Part shown: positions 12,140 through 29,270 of the stretch, piece by piece
How the letters are laid out: every line of letters starts with the position of its first letter
Numbering within the stretch: position 1 is the first letter of the stretch
NCBI GenBank assembly: GCA_009760855.2
Contig: WPIO01000005.1
Span: 6,722,001 to 6,786,000 of the forward strand
Reading direction: 5' to 3'
Source of the DNA: Cristatella mucedo
Taxonomy: Eukaryota; Bryozoa; Phylactolaemata; Cristatellidae
Length of the DNA stretch: 64,000 nucleotides
Program-made: the position numbers and the translations under genes
Notes under the pieces: generated by a model
What the model was told of the DNA's origin: nothing
Seen by the model: the letters and a program-made list of their open reading frames with translations, nothing else
Databases searched by the model: none

Positions 12140-12920
12140 CTAACTAAATGATAATAATAATAATCATGGACCGTTTGTGAAGCGATCTGAGGGGCCAACA
12201 TCCTAATTCAGGAACTTAGCAGCTCACTGCAAGAGCAGCAAGTGCCAAGAGGTAATTACATGCGAGGTGCCACACGTTAACGAGAAAGTTAAATTTCGAA
12301 ATTATTCTGCTTACACAGGCATTCAAAAGCAAATAAGAAGACAGTCAGAATCACGTTTTAGTTAGACATCTGGTTAGTAAAGGCCACGGAATCATACATG
12401 AGCGAAAAAAACGAGTTCACTGGGGCTTGGATAATCTGGGGCGGAAATTATTGTTTAGTAAATAATTAACTCATATTGCAACGTTGCTTCACTTGGAGAG
12501 GGGGCCGTAAGTAAATTATAAAATTCCAACGCACGTGAACTAAAGGCACGATAGCCAAAAGATAATAATTAAATTTATACAACAGTGAGACTCGTTGGTG
12601 ATTCGAGAGTACACCAGAAGAGCCATACAGTCATATAGGTGGCTGCCCTGACCGATGAAACAATCTGTACATCCCCAGAGAGGAATTTTAAATCGATTAG
12701 ATGCTCGCAAGAGAGCCAGTGGAGCTCAAAGAAAAGAAGCTCGGCCATCGCATCAAAGCAGACAAACTAATGCGTTTCCACTGGCTGCAGACGATTAAGT
12801 GTCAGGTTAAAACCCTTAATACATGGAATTGAAGTAATCTGGGTGCGATTCAGTAAATGCGAAAACGCATATTATTCTCGTCTAAGAAGGCCCTGACTTT
12901 CACAATGGTACTCAGCTGAA
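12140..12920 (-). mobile_element. Diverged LINE 3' end
   Basis: The minus strand reads LNRLQPVETH, then FELHWLSCEHLIDLKFLS near 12690-12740. This matches the LINE C-terminal block LHWLPVKQRIDFKVLSL. Further 3' it has FSSRALEFYNLL, corresponding to the AFNSYAPKAWNSLP block. It ends at the low-coordinate side in an ATT-type tail at 12150-12168. Many stops are present. It is an older relative of LINE-A. Confidence 0.6.
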
Positions 12921-13469
12921 ATTAATCCAATGAGAAAGCAGAGGTAATGTGCTTATCTCATGACAAATCGATTTGGAATAGCTACCAAGGATTGAGCGAA
13001 GATATCTCTGAGAGCAGCTTTGATTAATCAATCCTTAATCTGATGTTGTTTTCTAGCCCTTTTTCACATTAGGTTTACTCCTAACTATTTTTGGTCTTAC
13101 TACAGTTAAGCTTCAGGATGTTATTTGGCATCTAAGCCTGAATGTTTCCAATGCATGCTGAGAAGAAAATAAGTGAGTCATGATAAGCTGGCTCAAAGAG
13201 TAATGCTAAGAGTATCAAGAGTAATGCTAAGCTGGCTCCAATAGCTGAGACGTACATTAAGGGTTCGGAGCCCAAAGCTAAGCCGCATTCAAACACGTGG
13301 TTGCCCTTATTTTGATTTTGGGGCAATGGTCAAAAGGTCATGCATCCTGAAGAAAGAATTGTCGCTTCGCTTAGATCGAAACGCCATTTCATACCAAAAT
13401 GCTCCCCATGCCCACCGTAGGTGCCCTAAAATGCCTGCCTCAGGCACTCTTACACACATGGACGCCTTT

Positions 13470-13700
13470 CACGTACTCCAAAAGTATCAAATTCACTACT
13501 GAATGACGTCAAGACATACCACAGCTAGACAGCATTTGAAAAGAAGCTAAAAATTCATCTTAACCTTTGCATGAGTTGCTGTATCTGTGTTTTTTTTCTT
13601 GTCTGTATATGCCAGCTGACGCTGCATTGTGTCGCTAGACAACCTGCATATTATATTCCCTGTTAGGCCATTGTATTTAATTCAAATGTGCTAGTAGTAT
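13470..13700 (+). mobile_element. LINE C-terminal remnant
   Basis: After one frame correction the + strand reads NDVKTYHSLTAFEKKLKIHL, which matches the extreme C-terminus of L2/CR1-type ORF2 proteins (VRT..SL..FK..LKTHLF). No stem-loop or ATT tail is visible downstream. It is short and interrupted. Confidence 0.5.
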
Positions 13701-13959
13701 CACAGTTATTTATCGCGCTCAGCATGGCATTCATTTTCGTATCAGGCGCAAAGGCATTGCAAACTTGGACCTCGAAAGCATCTTCGAAGTTGAGTCTCTG
13801 CATAGCTATACGGAAAGCAGAATCCGGAAGAAGCTAGGACGACAGCCTGCCATCAACGTCCGCCAAACTGTCAATTAGCCATTTAGATGGTTATTGGCAG
13901 GTGACACTAGACTTACCATGGCTTCAATTGACCAAGTGCTGCCCGAGTTCGGCAAGAGG

Positions 13960-14345
13960 CGATTGGACAAGGCACAGCCGAACAGAGCAGCAAATGTACG
14001 TCTCGTCGATCTAAAGGCTGCATTAGATCTTAGTGATCACAAGACCTGCACTGAGCGATTGAGAACAGCAATCAGTATGGTTGTTAGCACTCTGGCATGC
14101 TTCAAGCCGTACTTTTTTCGAACGCCATATCGTGCAGTGTCGCGGTCAAGACTCCTCCATAGACTAGTCACATGCGGCTTTCCGAAAGAGCTTTGTATCG
14201 GTCTATTTCTGTTCTCCATAGGCACAGAGCCCCGTCCAAGTGTTATTCAGGCACGCGATACCAGCGATTGCATTTAGGCCGACGACACCCACCTGTACTT
14301 GTCAGTCGAGCAATCAGATTCGGCTTCGGCTGTTGATAGACTGGA
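13960..14345 (+). pseudogene. Decayed non-LTR reverse transcriptase
   Basis: The open frame ending at 14277 reads LVDLKAALDLSDHKTCTERL, corresponding to the RT block DLSAAFDTIDH..LLERL. It continues with VTCGFPKELCIGLFLFS (the GVPQGS.LGPLLF block). After the TAG stop at 14275-14277 come ADDTHLYLSVEQSD, the catalytic ADD motif and its context. The Asp of the first motif and the Pro-Gln-Gly block are altered, so it is inactive. It is a different, older lineage from LINE-A. Confidence 0.6.
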
Positions 14346-15666
14346 TGACGGCTTTGCAGAAACTCAATAACTAATGCTGGCGGATCTCATGTAGCTAACC
14401 GATCAGACGATAGCAAGTTTTCTTATGAACTACTAAACTGGCTACGGTAATAGTAGACTTTGCTCCGCTCCTAAAATTGGAGATTCCGTAGGATGAATAT
14501 CATAAAGTCTTTGCACAGTTTCTGCTTCGTCTTTTACGACTGTTTAAATTTTAAAATATTTACTAATAATCACTCAGGTACATATCATAGTTAATCAATA
14601 TGCGGGACTAGGGACTTGTTACCAAAATGGCTTGCTAACGATATGTAGATATGAGTCTTAGCCTGGGTGGAACTTGCTTGCAATAGTGACATATGCCGTG
14701 GTTTTGAAGCATACATCAGGCAGTTCTGTAACGCCCCCTGCAAGCTGCATCGATCGGATATAAGGCACTTTTCTCACTATATAAAGGCCGTTGCCTCTAA
14801 TTTGATACTTACTTTTTTCTTTCTTTGCTAGCTCGACAGACTGCTAAATCTCAATATTAGCTGGACAACCAATAAAGCTATGTAGACCTGGCAGTTGGTA
14901 ATGAAAACGGCCGAAATGTTGGTATGTAAGGCCAGAACGTCAATCGTGTGCCTCCTCATCTAGAGGAACTGCCATAGCTTTGTGCATCAACCAATATAAC
15001 ACAAAAGTGGCCTCACCCTTTGATGCATATTTACTGCTTGTCCACTGATGAGGATATGTACATAATAGCTGTGGGACGGGTGCTCGAGTTTGCTTTAGGA
15101 TTGGCTAGTGGACTATAGAGTTATTGAATCTGGGTAGGGCAGAAGCGAAGCCAGGATTTGAGCTGCAGGCGTGGCACAGGGTCTGTTGGGTAGAGCCCCC
15201 TGTTAAGTAGGGGGGTCTGAGGGCGGCTCCCTAGCCCCCAGCGCCTGCGGCAAACTAATATTGGCCGAAAAAAACGTTGTGGCCAAGGAGTCATCCCCAT
15301 GGCTTCGTCTCTGGGATAGGGGGCTTTTGAGATACGCCTTTGAGGCCTTTGTGTTTAAGGCGACCTCGTTTGTGCTAACGGGGCTGTCACTGCTGAGAAA
15401 ATATATCGTCGTGAGCTTTTGTATTCTTGTCCCTGTATTGGAAGAGTTACGGACTGCGTATTCGTCTTACAGAAAGTACTCGAATGGAAGTCTTTATGGT
15501 GAGCCTTTGCTCTAGACTCGGTGTCAAATCTCACTCCCGAGGCTCTATCTCACCCAATGAACTTCGAATGCTACTAAAAATTTGCCGTTGTAGTACCAAT
15601 AATAGCTAACCTAAACCACTTCGAGAATGCCGAGGGTTTGTAAGCCACGTAAACGGAGTCCTCAGG
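14346..15666. other. Unassigned; GC-rich imperfect palindrome near 15190-15240
   Basis: No gene recognised. At about 15190-15240 the sequence AGCCCCCTGTTAAGTAGGGG, then GGTCTGAGGGCGGCTCCC and TAGCCCCC, can fold back on itself. Together with the upstream AGCGAAGCCAGGATTTG it may be the end of an unidentified DNA transposon. A + strand open frame downstream (15261-15515) has no known motif. Confidence 0.3.
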
Positions 15667-15737
15667 TTGCGATAGCCCAGGAGGTATGCTCCTCACTCGT
15701 CACAACCGAGGTCGTTGGTTCGAGCCCTGCAGCGAAC
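15667..15737 (+). repeat. tRNA-like sequence (SINE head or tRNA relic)
   Basis: GATAGCCCAGGAGG (15671-15684) resembles a pol III A box. GGTTCGAGCCC (15717-15727) matches the B-box consensus. Spacing fits a tRNA, but the acceptor arms do not pair well, so this is more likely a SINE head or tRNA pseudogene. A similar A-box/B-box pair lies on the minus strand at 56575-56636. Confidence 0.45.
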
Positions 15738-16360
15738 GATTCTTTATTGCCAACTGCAAGGGGTGGTGACAGACATTAAGACTCCTATGCCGCTATACAA
15801 ATGAGGCAGTTAAATCAGCTAATGTTATTTTCAATTTCGCACGTAGTGGTACCATGATAGTGCAAATTGACCATCACTGCCGATCGATCTCATTAGTCGA
15901 CGTAGCATGTAGCTCGCGCCTGATCTACTGCATGCAATGGCCCATGCAATAGGTGTGCATTTGGAAAATATTTGCCCTGGTCCTGGGGTGTGTGAGGGGG
16001 AAGTGTGCTCACGAGCTAGCACGGAAAAGACGTTGCAGCCCACCGGCATTAGAAATGTGGTGCATAAATACAGTTCTCTAGTACGGTGCAATTTAAACCC
16101 GTCGGTGTCCTCATCAGCAATAATACAACAAAAAAAGAACAAGTGCAGCTGGCCGAGGCTTTGACTACAGAGGCATCATTGCCCCATAATAAAATATCCT
16201 TACATACGTTTCCCTTTAATTTTTCACAAGCAAGTGTGACCATCTTTCACAAAGCGAGTTGCATCAATAGTAGTACAAATGAAAAAAAGCTTCGGGAGTT
16301 TGTATAGTAAAATTTGGTCCGTGCTTAGTGCTGCTCTCCTCCTGCGAGTAGGAAGCTGGG

Positions 16361-16477
16361 CCCTCAACTGATTAACCATACCCACGCCCATACCAATCAT
16401 ACCCATGGGTACTGGGTGGGTATTGGTGGCGTCGGTGATCTTATTACCGGGTGTGGGTATGGGTACCCAGTTGAGGG
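16361..16477. repeat. 117-bp fold-back (inverted repeat)
   Basis: The left arm, CCCTCAACTG then ACCATACCCAC (16361-16385), is nearly the reverse complement of the right arm, GTGTGGGTATGGGTACCCAG then TTGAGGG (16451-16477). The interior holds further CCCATAC and GGGTAC motifs. It could be a small fold-back element or an old microsatellite inversion. No target duplication is evident. Confidence 0.6.
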
Positions 16478-16736
16478 TTGTGGTAGAAATTGGCTAATAC
16501 AATAATCAATTTGGTGTAGTTCACTTACGAGAGGCCAATACTCGCCAGCCTTGCACCAACTCGTCAAAGGGCACTCAGGCTGCTCCGAATCTTTAGCCTT
16601 AGGATGTAACAGTCATCAATTGACTTTGTCGCCACTGGTCTCTTTTCACTGTTTAACAGATCCCAGCATGAGTTGCAAAAACAAATATATGATTAAGCTG
16701 ACGCTGCAGGACTTACGCCCATAACTAGTAAGTAGC

Positions 16737-16742
<6 letters not shown>

Positions 16743-16831
<89 letters not shown>
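16743..16831. repeat. (CT)n microsatellite ending in (GT)n
   Basis: An almost perfect CT run of about 75 bp switches directly to five GT units. Open frames through it on the minus strand encode Arg-Glu repeats and are not genes. Confidence 0.95.
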
Positions 16832-16832
<1 letters not shown>

Positions 16833-17135
16833 TCTGAGAATGACTCACTACATTCTGAGAATGACTAACCAGATGGTGACGATAGGTATCTTTTCCACCG
16901 GGCCAACACATCACGTGCTACACACCTCTTCTCTTGCGTCAGCTAATAGATAGCCTACTCTTTCGGAATTGGGATGTGTAGCCAGATTAAATCGTACGGA
17001 CGTAGGGGTGGCATTCTAAAGTTTCACTTGGACTCTGTGTTGGTGGCACTAAGGAAGCAATAGCCTCAGGTTTTTCTATTTGTACGTAACAGAAATATTA
17101 AGATTACCCAGTGCCCATGGAGCTCCCTCATGATT

Positions 17136-17496
<361 letters not shown>

Positions 17497-18805
17497 GACT
17501 ACCAGCTTTACAGGCTGAGGCAATATTATAACTGCCGGCACTAGAAGTGCAGCAAGGTTAAGATTCGATGCACTTACAGATACGATAATACACCCGCTTC
17601 AGCGACCAGGTGCAGATAGTAATGAATGGATCAATAATTATTCTTTCAATACATAAGCCATGAGGCGCATCGCGGCTTTCAATAAAACCATAGCTCGTCT
17701 TGAAATTTAATTATATTAGGGCTGTGTGCTAACTTTGTTTAAAATATTTCTATTGCGTGTTGCTTATACCCTAATTTTCTGTTGGACGAGCTAACTGGGA
17801 TTACGAAGCAGCTAAGTCAACAATGAAGACAAACAGAGTGAACCCGTGCAAATTCAAAGGAAAAGATGTTAAAACATTATCTGTGCATCTGCAAAAATCC
17901 GTTTCTTGCGGGCTTATCTCGTCTTTCGCAGGCAATATTTATCAAGTTGGCGATACTCAAGAATTCTTTCATCCTATTTTCCACCACCTTCTACAGGCCA
18001 AGGTGGTCGTTGTGTGGCCTATTTTTTAGAATAGTATACTTGACGGACGTTGGCCCTTCCCTAGCACTGCTTCATCTCGCCCTACATGTGCTAAATTATC
18101 TCTGAAAATCTAAGCACAAAAGCATGTAAGTCTACTTTGTATTGTATTCACTGACTTTTAGTGGACAGGGTGTGCCGAGTTTCCAGCTCTCCTTTCCTGC
18201 TGCTCGACAAAAGCTGGGAGCACACGACGCCTAGCTTTCACCGGGCACCAATCAGCGGACAGATAGTGATGCGAGGTATTGCCAATCTCATTGACCGCCG
18301 CGAAGCTCAGTAGGAGATTATCCTCTGCTCGTCGCTCTACCTTACTTTATTCTCCGGCTAGGCACTATGCAGCCAGCACTTTATTTCGAATATTCCAGAC
18401 TGGTATAAATCAGAGTATCTGTCCTTTATATCGCCAAGTTAAATACCTATTATAAATATCCCACTATACAGGACCTTATCTTATCCTGATATCCCAACAT
18501 CTTGCCTGAACGTATTTACAATTGTTATATTCATCGCCGAAAGTTATTTCTCCCCATTCTCTGATCAGGTAGAAAGTGAAGCTAGTGCTGAAAGCATGGC
18601 AATCTAACTTGTGCTTTGATACATTGCTTCTTAGCCTGAAGAACAAACGAACAGCCCCATCAGCATATCAGCCCTGACTCATTCTGCAGTAACTTTTTTC
18701 TTACCGAGCTTAGGACTAAGCGGCGATCACTGCAGTGTCTGCTGAACAAGCAGGGTGCCATATTCATGGAGCAGGCTCTCGCAGCACAGATACTGTGCAA
18801 GTTAA
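17497..18805. other. Unassigned intergenic sequence
   Basis: No recognised gene or repeat. Two overlapping + strand open frames near 17823-18105 lack known motifs. Confidence 0.3.
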
Positions 18806-18941
18806 CTGTGCAGGTTCAATGAGCAGGTTCGTCACATAGCAGGTTCACAGAACTGGTTTACAGAAAATTTTTACAGAGCAACTTTTCAAAGCAGGTTCAT
18901 AGATAAGGTTTACCGAGCAGACTTACTTAGCAGGTTCATAG
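18806..18941 (+). repeat. 13-bp minisatellite
   Basis: Diverged tandem units of 13 bp with consensus AGCAGGTTCATAG. Eight units in exact register fill 18838-18941 (for example AGCAGGTTCACAG, AACTGGTTTACAG, AGCAGGTTCATAG). Two or three irregular units precede them. Confidence 0.8.
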
Positions 18942-19374
18942 TGCAATTAGTTAAAGGAAATGGCACAAACTGTGGACGTACGTCAAGGTCACTCGTGCAG
19001 CAAGCATTGAGCCTCTACGCAATTTGGTGAGAGTTAGTCTGGACGTAACCATGTGGAGCATTATTCATAGAAGTAAAACAGTTCAAGTGCTTGAAACGAT
19101 TACTTTGGTTTTGGTTTTCAAGGCATCAATAAGTTGTTGGTAACAAGTAGGTGCGTTCTTTGCTAGATGTATGGGCAACCTATCAATACAGAAGCAAAAA
19201 ACCCAACGAAAGCTTGTTTTGTAGATTCTCAAAACTTACAAAGCCCACAACGTATTCTTGTCTGTAATGCAGACAACTCCTTTTTTCAGGCACTACATTT
19301 CACAAGTGAACAATGCAAGAGAACTCTTACGGGTAAGATGAACAATTACATTTGTCTAGATTGGACGTTTAGCA

Positions 19375-19421
19375 TAGTATAAGGTAATTTAAGATGTTGT
19401 TTCTTGAATTACCTTATACTA
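19375..19421. repeat. Perfect 15-bp stem hairpin
   Basis: TAGTATAAGGTAATT (19375-19389) is followed, after a 17-nt spacer, by its exact reverse complement AATTACCTTATACTA (19407-19421). A third imperfect arm (AATTATCTTATACTA) follows at about 19438. It may be the tip of a decayed fold-back element. Confidence 0.8.
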
Positions 19422-19519
19422 TTTATTATACTATTTAAATTATCTTATACTAAATATTTAATGGGTAAAATTCTGTATTATTGACGGTTGGACATAGCAA
19501 AATACGGAGAGCCATAAGA

Positions 19520-19592
19520 TAATTACAAAAAAATATGTTTAGTTCTCTCAGTGAATTTAATCTGTCATGCCACTTTACATATGCTGTAAAGG
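19520..19592 (-). mobile_element. Degenerate LINE-A-type tail
   Basis: TTTAGTTCTCTCAGTGAATT, then TAATCTGTCATGCCACTTTA and CATATGCTGTAAAGGAAG, resemble the minus-strand LINE-A stem-loop and its GCAGCAAATGTAAAG context, with many changes. The ATT end is missing. Confidence 0.4.
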
Positions 19593-19914
19593 AAGCATCT
19601 TCAGAAGAAGTTCGCTCTTCTAAGAATGGCAGGAAGTGACTGATCACTCAAGCAAGTAATATTTCGGCATGCTGGACCGTTTCAAATGAAAAACTGACAA
19701 AAGCACGCCTCCCAACATGTATCCTTACATTCCTTCATCTATCCCCACAATATTACTGTGCCCTGACAGACACCATACTTCCCGCCCCCACCCGTCCGAA
19801 ATCGAATAGCAAGCAGTATTATGATCACATGAAAGTAAGATCACGACGAAGATATTGCAACTCGATCTTTCAATTTCACAGATGAACCTTAGCAGAGAAT
19901 CCAATTTTGCAGTA

Positions 19915-21050
19915 CCAGAATGACCTCAGCCATCAAATCAAATGCTTTGTTCGTGGCTAGTCCAAGGCTGAGGTTATGGCATCTAAGCTCAAGGAGTGAA
20001 GCTTATTAAATGAAAGTGTGAAAGTAACAGATCAGTAAGCGCTAATAAAGTTATCCCAACTTCTTCTGTCACAAAAATTGGCTCCGCTTCTGCCGTAATG
20101 TGGCCGTCCTCTTAAAGGCTAGAGGAACCACTAGTAATCCGAGTTACCGGTCCGTATTCACAGGCAGTACATCCAAGAACATTGAAGCCCTGCTACTACA
20201 TAGCAGGTAAAAATACCAGTCTACCCCCAAGGCTCACTCAGTCTACCTCAAAGAGGACTAGGCCAGTGTCAATATGTTGCTGAGTGCCTTGAAGTACGGC
20301 CACTGCGGTTATGAGGTAATTTGAGTCTTCAAAATGGCGTCGTTAATGGTAGGCTTCCTACGAAGTGGCACGAGATATTTTGTTTTCTTTTTCCGCGAGA
20401 CAGAAGGTACGCGACGGCACTTGAGGACAAAACGGCTGGCAATGGCCGACCGGGTATTCTTTGAAGCAGAAGAAAATCAATTGTGAGCTGGGAGACCATC
20501 AATGGTGCTGCTGTCACTGCTGCTTATCTACATAGCCCTCAAGCAGTTTATTGCGGCTCTAAAAACATTGAGTCGGAACCATTCAAATACACCCAAAATG
20601 TCTTTCCGCAGCTTTCTTAGGAAAAGATATGGCCCGTAACTTTCGTCAGACCACAGGTCTAGGTTGTAGCGTGTGACGAATTCACCTTGAAGCTGAAATG
20701 AACAACTCCCCTCCCCAAGCATGAAGCAGATTCTCTGTGGTGTTTCGTGACTTTCATGGCGTTCACAATACTAAAAGTTCTAAGCAGCTGGCAAAGGCTC
20801 TCGTAAAAAATTAATTCAAATGTGATGCCCGATGTTCCTTTCAATACATAGTCTTATGCCAATCTTCACGGATTCGTGAAGAACATATGGGCTGACTCAG
20901 ATGAGCAAGGTGAGGGCTTGTAATCGGACATACTGGACTTCAAATGTGGTTGCCAAGTACAGTATAACAAAAACCTGATGGGGGACTGTGTCCTAAAACT
21001 TCGACTTAAATTCAATTTGCAGTACATCCGCAAATCTTGATTCCACACAT
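19915..21050 (+). pseudogene. Broken copy of an uncharacterised metazoan multicopy protein family
   Basis: In shifting + strand frames the region reads DLSHQIKCFVRG, then SKAEVMASKLKE, AHSVYLKED and SVNMLLSALKYGHCGYEV (to about 20310). FKMASLMVGFL follows at 20326-20358, then VLLSLLLIYIALKQFIAALK (near 20500-20560). It ends with SDEQGE (20897-20914), SDI and QYNKNLMGD. From memory, this order matches hypothetical proteins abundant in Hydra and arthropod genomes (L.LSK..AELLASRL; AHSVH.KE; GD.K..A...GLQ.G.TK..CFLC; LHIKLGL.KQFV.AL; SDEQGE.FHQDI; MMADYCW). Multiple stops and frameshifts mean that it is dead. A second copy lies at 50840-51535. Confidence 0.65.
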
Positions 21051-22494
21051 ATTTATCGACTTCTTTAATTAGCAGTTTTGCATGCTTTCATCATTCATTA
21101 ATGTTACCATGATTCATTTACATCTATTTGTGACCATTTGTGAATCGCTGACATTGAATTTGTCAGTTTTACATTGCAAACAAGGTTAGTTTCAAGTAAA
21201 TCACTGTCTGGATAACATAGACTTACAACTGACTGCTTAGGGACCAAAATTGTGTTAAACAGTTTAAATTCATTTACTTGTTCATGGGGTTCTTGAGTCA
21301 TGCCCTTTGTAGACGGCCCAGTTTCCCATCTTACCATTAGATTGGCTTATACTTGAATGAAATTAAAACTGAAGCCGGTCGTCTTAAGCTTCTTGAATGT
21401 AGAAGCTATTTAAGAGACTGTAGGAAATTTTTTACAGAGATTCAGCTACGATAATAGCGAACTTCAATAGCTGCTTTGCTACATAATTTGACCTCGCCGT
21501 TTAATGGAATCATAATGCATGCTGAAAATATATTGAGGAACCATCTATAGGATCCTAATGAAGTCACTGGACTGGTTGTGGGGGATAAACTCATGCAGAA
21601 GTGTGGCACCGATAGCAGTCCACCCACATGCAAGTTTCAGGGCATGCGAGTGACATGATTCCTGATCCTAAAGCTACTAGCTCGCCGGTTCAATATTGCA
21701 CAGCGACCGTTTCATTTTTGTTTTATTAGCAGATTCCTTGAGCCATACAGAAATCGCCACAAATAAAGTTATTAAATGAAGCTTTTACATTCAAGGGAGT
21801 ACCTTTAGGCATCTTGAAGTTTGAAAACCTGTTGGTTACATGCAGGTGATTTTCAGAGCATTCCCAGCAGCCTAATGTTGGTAGTATTACTTCCACTTCA
21901 ATATCAGTGTCCTCTGTGGGCATCAAGAGTCATGCGAGCACGGCTCTTGCTAAAAATCTGCCAATTAAGAAACTGGTAGCAAACACTATAGATATAGCAA
22001 AAGCAAGCTATTTTAAAGCACGTAGAATTTTCATTCGATCAAGTCTGACCACAAATTTGTTAAGCAGCTCAAGGCTCAGAATACACGGAAGTCCCACCAT
22101 ATACTTTATTCACAGATCTATTGAAGCTGATAGCCTGATTCATGTTAACCTAATTTTCTTATAAATTTAGTTGAAGCTATTAAATTGTGCGATTTGTATA
22201 TATGACACTTTCGTCCCAAGATCAGCAACTAATTGTGTTTACCAGCAACCGGCTTAATGACCAGCTAAATTAGCCTATGGTAAATAGATGAATACGACCA
22301 ATCGTCCACGAAAAAATTGTCCTGTAATAAAATTTGGCTGTATTATCTACTGATAATTTCAATATATGGCTTTTTTATAATCTTCTATTCAACTCCGAAA
22401 TATCTTATAATGTTTTTCTAGGCTGTGTTTACTTGTCATTTATGAGCTACAATCTAGCTAATCACAGATACAATTGCTGTTTAGAATGCAATTT
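21051..22494. other. Unassigned AT-rich sequence
   Basis: No recognised gene, RNA or repeat. Open frames are short on both strands and none shows a known motif or matching splice sites. Confidence 0.3.
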
Positions 22495-22745
22495 ATCTCC
22501 GTCTGTAACTCCACAAAGTGATCAAGACCATGTGGGTGTTACGCAGGAGAGTTTTGTATAGCGCACTTACAGCCTAAGCGGCTTTCGGTACGCATTCGGT
22601 AGCCAACAGACTTCGTCTCACGCAACAAAGAAAAAGAGGGAAGCATAGCAGAGTCAGGAGAGCAGTTGAGGTGGTGAGTAGCATAGAAGTAGCAGCTCAG
22701 GACAGCTGAAAAGATGTGCCATAGTCGGCGGTAGGAGAGGCTGCA
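22495..22745 (-). mobile_element. LINE-B 3' end
   Basis: Minus-strand copy of the LINE-B terminal region also present at 38950-39190. It encodes LPSFSLLRETKSVGYRMRTE and GCKCAIQNSPA before the stop, in the same frame as the 38666 copy. About 50 bp of 3' UTR follow, containing CCACAAAGTGATCAAGACCA in + orientation. It is truncated at 22745. Confidence 0.75.
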
Positions 22746-23406
22746 CTCAAGCCAAATTCGCATGAGCCCAAAGTTTCGATGCAGACTGTTCATGGCGAAA
22801 AGAATGGTCACCTCAATGTGGAGTCACGCTCACACGCGGTCGTTTTGGCTGATATCCCCGTGCATTATGATGAAAAGTGCTATATCAGTGAGACATTTGA
22901 CAGCTTAAGCCCTGATTTTCAGCAGACTGTTTCTTTTCCTGAGTAGTATCTAATATCTAGTAGACGAGCAGCTGCCAGGGTTAGGTGCAGTACGCTATCA
23001 GTGGCCTCTTTCTGGAATTATCAGCAAACATGGCGGCCATCCAGTGAGCTGTAGTGTACATGCCGCATAATAGCGCCGGACGTCCGAACTTACTCTACAC
23101 ATTCAATGAGGCCTAGTCTTTGAGAATTTCAAAGCTCTAGTGAAGCCGAGCTTTTACTTCGTCTCTGTTTATTCTAAATCAGATCGATGCGCCGATCCTC
23201 GATCCGCCCATCTCGAAGCGTAGGCTATCAGTCACAGCCTTCGATGCAGGCGACAGCTATAACAACTGATAGATGGCTCAGTAGCAGCATTACCTTGGAC
23301 GCACATCACGGGTGCAAAGCCAATTGGAAAGTGACGTGCAACTGACACATTCGCTGAACAGATTAGATTCGCAATTTATGATTAATGACTTCAGGCGAAG
23401 TCACCC
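22746..23406. other. Region upstream of the STRAD-like gene
   Basis: No repeat recognised. This is the likely promoter and 5' UTR area of the gene starting at 23407. No TATA box or initiator can be assigned with confidence. A possible acceptor ending TGACTTCAG at 23393 would allow a further upstream 5' exon. Confidence 0.3.
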
Positions 23407-28460
<5,054 letters not shown>

Positions 28461-29270
28461 ACAGCAATTCTATCATTTCTGCGTTCAACTCTTTGATATA
28501 TCACATCAAAAGAACTTTCATTTAATTTATAATTGCATGTGTACATTGTGTAAGAAATATAACTTGTTGCCTAGTAGTCAACTTCAACCGCACGGAACAG
28601 TTAATCAGCACTGTTTTAAATAGCATTTTAGGATAAAGATATCTGTATGTTTTCCAATCATTTATAGTTTTCATTGCCAAAATCTTGGATTATGGCTTTC
28701 TGTGGGATGGACTAATCAGATTTAGAAAATTTGCCAACGTTGGCAATATACAGCGTAAAATTTTTTTTCAAGCGTAATTTTCACTGCAGTAAGCATAGTG
28801 CTGGATATGGATCTTTACATACTTCACAGATTAGTAGCTATTGTTCAATAACGCCAGCATACATCCACTTTTCGTTGGTCACCACTCAGTGTTGACCAAT
28901 GATGTAATCGTTTTATTCTCGGACTAACCTATTCAGATTCAGATAATATAATTTTAAAGTACATTCGTCCCGTTGGTGCATTGCAAAAATGAAAGTCACT
29001 GGTATACACTAGCCAGCACTGACAAGTGGAAAGAAATACAGAAAGATTTGCGCATAAATATGCGAATAGTAAAATGATCTCGTGGTTAAATTGAAATGTA
29101 ATCAAAAGCTGATACAATTTTATCTATTTCCATGACTATTTAGACGAAAGTCAACTGCTGATTCACTAGCCGATACAGACCAATCGAAAGCGAGTTAGTG
29201 CGAATCCGGAAATGGCGGGGGGGGGGTGGAAATGATAATTGCATTTAAAAATTGAATTCCATCGGGAAAT
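28461..29270. other. 3' flank of the STRAD-like gene
   Basis: AT-rich sequence that probably includes the 3' UTR. No second gene or repeat family is recognised. A run of ten G lies at about 29217-29226. Confidence 0.35.

Noticed and set aside
15667-15737. Functional tRNA gene
   Set aside because: The A and B boxes are present but the acceptor arms do not pair properly.
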